A DNA stretch of 5,839 nt, taken from assembly GCA_030594905.1 (NCBI GenBank), contig JAUVEF010000079.1, positions 1-5,839 of the forward strand, given 5' to 3'. Positions 1 through 5,593 of the stretch are shown here, piece by piece. How positions within the stretch are numbered: the stretch's first letter is position 1; each line of letters starts with the position of its first letter. The DNA is from Methanosarcinales archaeon. Lineage in GTDB: Archaea; Halobacteriota; Methanosarcinia; Methanosarcinales; Methanogasteraceae. The notes under the pieces are model-generated. The model made no database searches and was not told where the DNA came from. It saw only the letters and a list, made by a program, of their open reading frames with translations. Position numbers and translations under genes: made by a program.

Positions 1-178
1 TAAACTCATCAAAACCAGAGTAGAGCGAGTTTTGGTAAATAACCAATATGGCCGGTCGTTTGAACACCTTCACGCGAGATATCAGAGAGCCAAAAACCCA
101 AAAGGAGCTCTCTGACAATTCTCGTATGCCAGGGGCATCTCGCAAATCACTGAGTTATCAGGTAACGTCTCCCTGCCG
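1..178. other. Non-coding tail left of the kinase operon
   Basis: I find no convincing gene here. A 71-codon plus-strand frame beginning at 48 runs into the kinase gene and has no family features. The stretch holds the 82-115 hairpin, a short hairpin at 126-138, and two weak inverted repeats near the edge: CAAAAC/GTTTTG at 10-15 and 29-34, and TTGGT/ACCAA at 32-36 and 42-46. No tRNA-like or CRISPR-like structure is visible. Confidence 0.5.
82..115 (-). terminator. Hairpin downstream of the kinase operon, possible 3' end
   Basis: A perfect 9-bp inverted repeat (TCAGAGAGC at 82-90, GCTCTCTGA at 107-115) encloses a 16-nt loop. It lies 64 nt past the stop codon of the hybrid kinase gene. Read on the minus strand, the loop is T-rich (CCTTTTGGGTTTTTG), but no T-run follows the stem, so it is not a classic intrinsic terminator. 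A smaller hairpin (ATGCC-AGG-GGCAT, 126-138) sits between it and the gene. It could mark or stabilise the 3' end of the operon mRNA. The role is inferred; only the inverted repeat is seen. Confidence 0.3.
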
Positions 179-2629
179 TCAGTCCCCCGCAATCACGTGG
201 TTCAGCGTCTCCACCAGTTCCCTGATCTCATACGGCTTGGCTACGACGCCCTTGAATCCGTAGCTCTTAAAGTCCGCCATTATCGGGTCATTTGAATAAC
301 CGCTCGAAACAATCGCCCGGGCATCCGGGTCTATCTCCAGAAGCTCTTTGATTGCTTCCTTACCCCCCACTCCTCCGGGTATGGTCAGGTCCATGATGAC
401 TACATCAAATGGCTTTCCTGAGTCCACAGCACTCCGATATAGCTCGATTGCAGCGGCACCATCGCTTGCAAACTCCACATTATGCCCGAAATGGGTGAGA
501 ACCTCGCCGACAAGGTTTCTGATATCCGTCTCGTCGTCCATCACCAGAATTCTCCGCGTCTTGCTGGAATCATCGACAGAAATCTGTTTTTCGTGTTTTT
601 CTTCCATAATCGTATCTCCTGAAGCGCCGCTCTTGCAGGCGGGCAGATGAATGTTGAATGTGGTTCCGCCATTGACCTGGGATTCTACGCCGATGTGCCC
701 ACTATGCCTCTTGACGATGGTGTATGCGGTTGCAAGCCCTAGACCACTTCCTTTTGGCTTGGTGGTGAAGAACGGATCAAATATCTTGTGGGTGTGTTCC
801 TCGGATATTCCAGTCCCGTGGTCCTTGATCGATATCCGCACATACTCCCCCGGATCGAGTGGCAGAGCCGTGCCCGATTCGATGACGGCATTCTCGCACT
901 GCACCCGAACCGTCCCGCCGTCAGGCATCGCCTGGGTGGCATTTATGACCATGTTGCTGATGACCTGGTTGATCTGCCCCTCATCGACTTCCACATGCCA
1001 AAGGTCATTCGGTATAGAGATCTCACTCCGGACATTAGATCCCCGCATGGCAAAGTCAGCCGAGTCAATTATTATCTTTTTGATCGGAACCGACGTTTTG
1101 ACCGGCGCGCCACCTTTCGAGAATGTGAGCAACTGCTGTGTCAGCTTTTTCGCCTGCAAGGACGCTTTTTCAGATTCTGCCAGTATATTGAGCGTTTTAT
1201 CCCTGTTATCTGGCATCATCTTTGCAAGTGAGAGGTTGCCAAGGATGACGGTCAGAAGGTTGTTGAAATCATGTGCAATCCCACCCGCGAGTATCCCGAG
1301 CGATTCCATCTTCTGCGCCTGATAAAACTGCCCTCGGGTAACCTCTAACTGGTCATGGGTGCATTTCAATTCAAGAGTCCTCTGCTCTACCCGATGCTCC
1401 AGTTCTTCATTGAGTTTATTGATCTTTGCCTCAGCAGCTTTGCGCTCGGTGATATCGACCCAGTTTGAGAGATGATACTGGGTTGTCCCGTTACTTGTAA
1501 CCGGCGCCGAGGTTATCTCTACCCAGAATCGCTCCCCATTCTTCTTGCAAAAAAACTCCTCAGCCATCGATGTTCTGTCCCCAGTAGCCACAACCACAGC
1601 GCCATCAAGCATCTCGTTGCTCTGCATCTCCCGTCCCATCTTCAGCTCTATCCCCCGCTTCATATTCGCCCGCATCTCCCGGGTCCACCACGGATATGGC
1701 GCCTTGACGCCGATTAGTTCGGCAGCAGAAAAGCCAGTCAGCTCTTCGAGTGCAGGATTTGCATATCGTACTGATGAATCAGGGTTGGTGACCAGCACAG
1801 GGTTTGGAGAATTGGTCAACATGCTTGAGTTAAACCGCTCGCTTGCCCGCAAAGCTGATTCTGCCCGCCTCCGCTCTGCGATGTCGTGGAAAACCAGAAC
1901 TACGCCGGTGATGTTTCCATTGTGGTCTCGGATCGGCGCACTGCTATCATCGATGGGCAGTTCCAGTCCGTCCTTGGCTATCAGGATCGTAGAGTCTGCA
2001 AGCTTGGCAACAGTACCTTCCTTGAGCACTTTTGCCACCGGACTCTCTATCGATCTGCCGGTCACCTCATGCACAGCCTTAAAAACGTCCTCAAAGTGTT
2101 TCCCTACTGCATCGCCCTCATTCCATCCGGTCAGGGTCTCTGCGACTGGGTTCATGAATTGTATAACACCTTCTGTGTCGGTTGCGATCACCGCATCGCC
2201 GATGCTATCGAGTGTTGTTGCAATCCATTCTTTAGCCGCCCTGAGCCGCCGCTCCATCCGGCTCTTGTACAGAGCCATCTCGATTGATGCAAGGAGCTGC
2301 TTTGCCTGGAACGGTTTGACGATATATGCATGTGGCTTGGCAGCCAGGGCTTTATCTATCAGTTCAATGTCTGAGTAAGCGGTTAAAAATATGATCGGGA
2401 CATCCATTCTCTCTTTTATCTCACAAGAAGCATCTATACCGGTTTTATCACCTTTCAGGACTATGTCCATAAGTATCAGATCCGGTTTGACCTCCAACGC
2501 CTTTGCCACAGCCTCGTCTGCGCTGCTCCCACGTCCCACCACCGTATAACCGAGATCCGCAACCGTCATCCTCAGGTCTTCTGCTACGATGGCTTCATCT
2601 TCAACGATTAATATGTTAGCGTGTTCCAT
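179..2629 (-). CDS. Soluble hybrid sensor histidine kinase, REC-PAS-PAS-HisKA-HATPase-REC
   Basis: This 816-residue cytosolic kinase should autophosphorylate on His and pass phosphate to Asp in receiver domains. Domains in order: receiver 5-120 (acidic E10/D11, phospho-acceptor D55, T83, K105); PAS about 136-257 ending in the usual DIAERR; PAS about 258-400 ending DITERK; coiled coil about 401-440; HisKA with GGIAHDFNN, H453; HATPase with N box near N563, G1 DHGTGIS near 603, F box DPFFTTK near 618 and G2 GSGLGLA near 627; C-terminal receiver about 692-816 (phospho-acceptor D747, K798). All catalytic motifs look intact. No transmembrane segment and no DNA-binding domain are visible. I chose the ATG at 2629 because AAGGGGGTT lies 5 nt upstream and the receiver fold starts there; a GTG at 2692 would overlap the preceding gene. 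It follows the REC-GAF-PAS kinase after 16 nt, so they are probably co-transcribed. The signal is unknown. The family call is firm; the specific role is not known. Confidence 0.95.
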   Translation of the reverse strand: MEHANILIVEDEAIVAEDLRMTVADLGYTVVGRGSSADEAVAKALEVKPDLILMDIVLKGDKTGIDASCEIKERMDVPIIFLTAYSDIELIDKALAAKPHAYIVKPFQAKQLLASIEMALYKSRMERRLRAAKEWIATTLDSIGDAVIATDTEGVIQFMNPVAETLTGWNEGDAVGKHFEDVFKAVHEVTGRSIESPVAKVLKEGTVAKLADSTILIAKDGLELPIDDSSAPIRDHNGNITGVVLVFHDIAERRRAESALRASERFNSSMLTNSPNPVLVTNPDSSVRYANPALEELTGFSAAELIGVKAPYPWWTREMRANMKRGIELKMGREMQSNEMLDGAVVVATGDRTSMAEEFFCKKNGERFWVEITSAPVTSNGTTQYHLSNWVDITERKAAEAKINKLNEELEHRVEQRTLELKCTHDQLEVTRGQFYQAQKMESLGILAGGIAHDFNNLLTVILGNLSLAKMMPDNRDKTLNILAESEKASLQAKKLTQQLLTFSKGGAPVKTSVPIKKIIIDSADFAMRGSNVRSEISIPNDLWHVEVDEGQINQVISNMVINATQAMPDGGTVRVQCENAVIESGTALPLDPGEYVRISIKDHGTGISEEHTHKIFDPFFTTKPKGSGLGLATAYTIVKRHSGHIGVESQVNGGTTFNIHLPACKSGASGDTIMEEKHEKQISVDDSSKTRRILVMDDETDIRNLVGEVLTHFGHNVEFASDGAAAIELYRSAVDSGKPFDVVIMDLTIPGGVGGKEAIKELLEIDPDARAIVSSGYSNDPIMADFKSYGFKGVVAKPYEIRELVETLNHVIAGD

Positions 2630-2632
2630 GTA

Positions 2633-2641
2633 AACCCCCTT
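2633..2641 (-). promoter_or_regulatory. Ribosome binding site of the hybrid kinase
   Basis: AAGGGGGTT on the minus strand, with 5 nt (TTTAC) between the G-run and the ATG at 2629. GGGGGT can pair with the archaeal 16S rRNA 3' end (anti-SD CCTCC) using one G-U pair. It lies in the 16-nt gap after the upstream kinase's stop codon and decides the start in favour of ATG 2629. Confidence 0.75.
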
Positions 2642-2645
2642 GCTA

Positions 2646-4628
2646 TTATATCCCAATCCCAAATTCAATGTCGAATGTCGTGCCCCGGTCACGAATAATA
2701 TCTAAGGTTCCCTGTAACTGATCCTCAACTAGAATCTTCACCAACCTCAGTCCTACTGTTTTGCTCTCATTGATATTGAATCCTTCGGGTACTCCGACGC
2801 CGTTGTCGCGGACTGTCAGACGAACTGTGCCGGCATCAGCAGCACCATCATCCCTGGTGAGCGTGACCTCAACCGTTCCAGCACATTCATTGCCAAACGC
2901 GTGTTTCAGGGCGTTTGTCAGCAGTTCATTGATGATCAGTCCCATGGGAAGCGCGATTGATATCGGAAGCGGATGGTCGGTTATGTGGGCAGTATACATG
3001 ATTCGTGCACCATCGATCTGACGGCTCCGGAACAACTGTCCCATCAGACGACACACGAAATTGTTCATATTGATCTCTGATAGGTTCGCACTCTCGTACA
3101 ACTGGGTGTGGATGAGCGCCATCGCATTTATCCGGTCATACGACTCCAAAAGTGCATTGATCGTGTCCGGATCGCTGGCGACCCGCGCCTGCATATTGAG
3201 CAGACTCGACACGACCTGAAGATTGTTCTTTACGCGATGGTGAATCTCCCGCAGGAGCACTTCTTTTTCATGAAGCGATCGTTTGATCTGTTCTTCTGCC
3301 TTCCTGCGCTCTGTGATGTCAAACCCGATCGCCCACGAATGCCAGCCGGGTATGGGATATTTCTCAGATATATTCGACCATAATATAGTCCTGACACTGC
3401 CGTCTTTGCAGGTAATATCCCATTCCAGATTCCGGAAGTTGCCCCCATACGCCCCACCCCTTGAGTGGATATAGTTCTTGCAATCCTGGTTGGGGTAAAG
3501 GATCTTGCCAGCTCCGGGGTTATTAATAATTTCCCTTGAGTTAAAACCGGTCACTTTCTCGCATTCGGAATTCCATGTTACAACATTCCCTTTATCATCG
3601 AATGCATCCAGCATGACTGGCATATTCTCCACAACCATCCGTAATCGCGCATCACTCTCCTTAAGTGCGCCCTCCGCCCTCCCCCGTTCCTCCTTCATCT
3701 CAAGGTTATGCAGAGCGATTCCTATATCAGAAGCCACCCCCGCAAGGAGCCTCTTCTCCTCATAATCTACTGCAACACCGGGCGCAAGTAATACGGCAAG
3801 CAGTCCGTAGAAACTGCCTGCATGTTCCACACGGGCAATCACAGCCTCCTTTCCGAGACATGCATCATCAAAGAAACATTTTCCGCACTCTCTTAACCGG
3901 TCCCTGACCTGGACCGTCGCTTCCATGGCGAGCGCGTCCCTGATGCAGGGAGGGTAATTGCCATCAAGTATATTTCTCCTGAAGCGTGAGACATCGTCCG
4001 GAAAACCTGAACCAGCGACCGTGACAAATCGTTCACCGTCTTCCAATAAACCGAGCCATACTGCATCATAGCCCCGTGCATCCACAAGGGCATCGCATGA
4101 TTTCCATAGAAGGCTGTCTCGCTCTGTCGCGGTTGCAATCAACTGGTTGACATTTCGGATCGCCTTAAGGACGCTGTTTAAGTGCTTGATATGCGCTTCA
4201 GCCCTATTGCGCTCGATTGCGTAGCGTATGGCTCGCACTACGATCTCGCTGCTAACCTGCCCCTTGACCAGATAATCCTGCGCGCCCTTCTGTACTGCTA
4301 GAATAGCAAGCCCCGTGTCGTAAAGACCAGTCAGCACCACAATTGGCGCATTTTGCGCCTGTGCGGATATGCGGACAAACGTGTCAATCCCACTGCTGTC
4401 AGGCAGCGAGAGATCAAGCAGGATCACGTCAAAGTCGACATTGCCGCCGGCAAGGTGGGCAAGTCCGGTCGAGAGTCGGTTAGCAAGCTCCATGTTAAAG
4501 ACAGCGCTCTTAGACTCTGCCAGCATCTCCATGATCAATCGGGCGTCACCCGGATCATCCTCAATCAGCAGGACATTGACATGTGGCATACCCCCCGGGT
4601 CTTCGGATGCCGACTGCTTGCGGATCAC
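2646..4628 (-). CDS. Soluble sensor histidine kinase, REC-GAF-PAS-HisKA_2-HATPase
   Basis: This is a 660-residue cytosolic kinase. Domains in order: N-terminal receiver about 17-140 (LLIEDDPGD, phospho-acceptor D72, T100, K122); GAF about 150-310 with four cysteines (C228, C248, C251, C257); PAS about 325-445 ending GFDITERRKAEE; HisKA_2 with REIHHRVKNNLQ (phospho-acceptor probably H464, the His that aligns with NHRVKN in related families); HATPase with N box NELLTNALKHAF near 567 and G1 DNGVGVP near 608, then VGLRLV. The HisKA_2 family typically acts with soluble response regulators. No membrane segment or DNA-binding domain is present. The start used is GTG 4628, which has AAAGGGGGTTT upstream (G-run ending 9 nt before the start). 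An internal ATG at 4589 would begin MPHVNVLLIEDD and also keep the whole receiver; its GGGGGGT run sits only 1 nt away, too close for a normal SD. It is the first gene of a likely two-kinase operon. The ligand is unknown; the cysteines suggest redox, heme or metal sensing, by inference only. Confidence 0.95.
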   Translation of the reverse strand: MIRKQSASEDPGGMPHVNVLLIEDDPGDARLIMEMLAESKSAVFNMELANRLSTGLAHLAGGNVDFDVILLDLSLPDSSGIDTFVRISAQAQNAPIVVLTGLYDTGLAILAVQKGAQDYLVKGQVSSEIVVRAIRYAIERNRAEAHIKHLNSVLKAIRNVNQLIATATERDSLLWKSCDALVDARGYDAVWLGLLEDGERFVTVAGSGFPDDVSRFRRNILDGNYPPCIRDALAMEATVQVRDRLRECGKCFFDDACLGKEAVIARVEHAGSFYGLLAVLLAPGVAVDYEEKRLLAGVASDIGIALHNLEMKEERGRAEGALKESDARLRMVVENMPVMLDAFDDKGNVVTWNSECEKVTGFNSREIINNPGAGKILYPNQDCKNYIHSRGGAYGGNFRNLEWDITCKDGSVRTILWSNISEKYPIPGWHSWAIGFDITERRKAEEQIKRSLHEKEVLLREIHHRVKNNLQVVSSLLNMQARVASDPDTINALLESYDRINAMALIHTQLYESANLSEINMNNFVCRLMGQLFRSRQIDGARIMYTAHITDHPLPISIALPMGLIINELLTNALKHAFGNECAGTVEVTLTRDDGAADAGTVRLTVRDNGVGVPEGFNINESKTVGLRLVKILVEDQLQGTLDIIRDRGTTFDIEFGIGI

Positions 4629-4827
4629 TGCTGCAAACCCCCTTTCCCGCCGGGCGGCTTTGTCGCATCGGGCAGAGGATATCCTGATAAAGCGTCAGTT
4701 ACGTATAAGCTGCACGAATTTCGCACATACCCTCTATTGCATGTCGGATTTTCTACCCCGCACATCATCAAGCCCTCGCGACTAACTACTCCTCCACACT
4801 ATAGATTATGCGCACATTTCATTTAAA
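4629..4827 (-). other. Leader / intergenic region upstream of the kinase operon
   Basis: I see no gene here. Plus-strand frames across it are continuations of frames antisense to the kinase gene and carry no domain signal. Going upstream on the minus strand, the kinase frame reaches an in-frame TGA without another start codon. Candidate archaeal TATA-like sites on the minus strand are TTTTAAAT near 4820-4827, at the very edge of the IS remnant, and CTTATACG near 4702-4709. Neither has a clear BRE, so I cannot say which one drives the operon. Confidence 0.4.
4638..4645 (-). promoter_or_regulatory. Ribosome binding site of the REC-GAF-PAS kinase
   Basis: AAAGGGGG on the minus strand, followed by TTTGCAGCA and the GTG start at 4628. 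The core AAGGGGGTTT is identical to the one before the downstream kinase. It favours GTG 4628 over the internal ATG 4589, though the 9-nt spacing is on the long side. Confidence 0.55.
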
Positions 4828-4842
4828 ACCATGTCTCAAATA
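4828..4842 (+). repeat. Possible opposite terminal inverted repeat of the IS remnant
   Basis: ACCATGTCTCAAATA matches the other end only in the TGTCYCAA core, and the outermost bases differ. It lies just beyond the last possible scrap of transposase sequence, where an IS1 end would be expected. The boundary is tentative. Confidence 0.35.
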
Positions 4843-4869
4843 GGGGGTCATATTGTGGCCGGTGTTCTA

Positions 4870-4890
4870 CGATTTTTTCACAAAAAATCG
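4870..4890. repeat. Perfect 9-bp palindrome with a 3-nt loop
   Basis: CGATTTTTT and AAAAAATCG flank CAC. It lies in the part of the IS remnant where transposase similarity has been lost. It has no T-run after the stem on either strand, so it is not a standard terminator. Its role is unknown. Confidence 0.6.
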
Positions 4891-4934
4891 AGTAAAAACT
4901 GCCCTCCGGGAGGGGGCGGCGATATGTTTTTCGA

Positions 4935-5444
4935 CGAATGGAAAAAACAAAAAAAGTATGTGCTTCGCTTTATATAGGTATATATCCATGCATCCCCTTC
5001 TTCAGTTCAATTTGGGCTGCCGGGCTCAATATTTTTTTTGTTTTTTTGAGCATTGCTCCACAGTTCCTCACATTCGAGTGGTGTGAGCCCGAGGGTCTTT
5101 ATGAGGTACTCATTCATTTCTGCCGCATGTTCAGCCATATCCACTATTAGTTTACCTATAGTATCCCTGTGGTGACCTGTGATCCGCTCGATACTCCGTA
5201 TACTGTTCTTCTCTACCAAATGCTTGCAAATATTGATTATTTCACTTTCGGGCAATTGTTTCCGGTATAACGGCGTACCCTTAGTTTCCATGAAATAAGT
5301 CTTGCAATGCTTACAGTAATACCTCTGATGACCGGTGCTCTTGTACTTACCGCTTTTGATAATGTCTTTCCCAGCTTCTTTCCGATAATACTGGCACCCG
5401 GGGTTCTGACAAACAGCATCGATTTTTCCTCTTGGTCGTGCCAT
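4935..5444 (-). pseudogene. IS1-family transposase remnant, interrupted by TGA and truncated
   Basis: The intact part is 145 residues from ATG 5444, chosen because GGTGA lies 5 nt upstream. It has a zinc ribbon (C12, C17, C44, C47), the IS1-type stretch METKGTPLYRK, a helix-turn-helix region (SIRSIERITGHHRDTIGKL) and the start of the DDE domain (EELWSNAQKNKK). IS1 relatives normally have D-E-x-W here; this copy reads E-E-L-W, so the first catalytic Asp appears to be Glu. The frame ends at TGA 5007-5009, yet the same frame continues past it with family-like sequence (EEGDAWIYTYIKR, then TYFFCFF) to about 4935, then loses similarity. A further in-frame fragment, KNRRTPATI (4877-4851), may be a C-terminal scrap. 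The remaining catalytic Asp and Glu are missing, so the copy should not be able to transpose. Confidence 0.85.
4942..5046. repeat. 14-bp A/T-rich inverted repeat inside the transposase remnant
   Basis: AAAAAACAAAAAAA at 4942-4955 is the exact reverse complement of TTTTTTTGTTTTTT at 5033-5046, with 77 nt between. On the coding strand the two arms encode the lysine-rich QKNKKN segment and the FFCFF segment, on either side of the in-frame TGA. The repeat may be a by-product of low-complexity coding sequence. Confidence 0.6.
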
Positions 5445-5477
5445 GGTGTTCACCAAGAGAGCGGTTCTATTGCATAC

Positions 5478-5486
5478 TATAATAAA
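5478..5486 (-). promoter_or_regulatory. Candidate TATA box of the IS remnant's transposase
   Basis: TTTATTATA on the minus strand lies 33 nt upstream of the ATG at 5444 and just inside the presumed IS end. At the usual archaeal spacing, transcription would start near 5455 and give a very short leader containing the GGTGA ribosome binding site at 5450-5454. Inferred from sequence and position alone. Confidence 0.4.
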
Positions 5487-5509
5487 CTATTGTGTATTGG
5501 GACACTACC
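5487..5509 (-). repeat. Presumed terminal inverted repeat of the IS remnant (transposase 5' side)
   Basis: On the minus strand the end reads GGTAGTGTCCCAATACACAA from 5509. Its TGTCCCAA core is mirrored by TGTCTCAA at 4832-4839 on the plus strand. IS1 itself also has ends starting with GGT. Outside it lie only 45 nt before the ftr terminator tract. Confidence 0.5.
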
Positions 5510-5554
5510 AAAAATCTGGATGCTGCTATACGCCCCTAAAATCACATTCTTCCA

Positions 5555-5593
5555 GATAAAAAATAAAAAAGAGGCGATCTCAGAAGAGATCGC
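5555..5593 (-). terminator. Transcription terminator of ftr, overlapping its stop codon
   Basis: A perfect 8-bp stem (GCGATCTC at 5574-5581, GAGATCGC at 5586-5593) with a 4-nt loop includes the TGA stop of ftr at 5580-5582. On the minus strand it is followed by CTC and then TTTTTTATTTTTTAT. Oligo-T tracts alone can end archaeal transcription, and the hairpin makes this look like an intrinsic terminator. It should separate ftr expression from the IS remnant and the kinase operon. Confidence 0.7.

Larger units (their letters stand above)
4828..5509 (-). mobile_element. Degenerate, internally deleted IS1-family insertion sequence
   Basis: The stretch contains a recognisable IS1-family transposase N-terminal half with a presumed end 53 nt upstream of it. 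The right-hand end on the minus strand begins GGTAGTGTCCCAATA (5509 inwards). The left-hand end on the plus strand has ATGTCTCAAATA (4831-4842); the cores TGTCCCAA and TGTCTCAA match at 7 of 8 positions in inverted orientation. The resulting length of about 680 bp is shorter than a complete IS1 (about 770 bp), which fits loss of the middle of the catalytic domain. No convincing 8-9 bp target duplication is seen in the flanks (CATTTAAAA versus AAAAATCTG). The family call is firm. The exact left boundary is tentative. Confidence 0.7.

Noticed and set aside
651..2378. Long plus-strand open frames (651-1322 and 1545-2378, 223 and 277 codons) opposite the hybrid kinase
   Set aside because: They are antisense to a gene with clear catalytic motifs, show no domain, and look like frame shadows of that gene.
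2630..2692. Start of the hybrid kinase at GTG 2692
   Set aside because: It would overlap the upstream gene's end, adds residues with no domain, and ignores the well-placed ribosome binding site before ATG 2629.
4353..4826. Overlapping plus-strand frames of 138 and 157 codons
   Set aside because: They are antisense to the first kinase's receiver and its leader, have low-complexity translations and no recognisable family.
5007..5009. TGA in the transposase as a recoded sense codon
   Set aside because: Selenocysteine insertion or TGA reassignment would need supporting elements that I do not see, and other lesions already mark this copy as dead.
4853..5150. Plus-strand frames of about 70-77 codons over the IS remnant
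   Set aside because: They mirror the transposase remnant; their phenylalanine-rich translation comes from the T-runs opposite lysine codons.
5445..5456. Transposase start at TTG 5456 or GTG 5453
   Set aside because: The GGTGA ribosome binding site covers these codons and is correctly spaced for ATG 5444.
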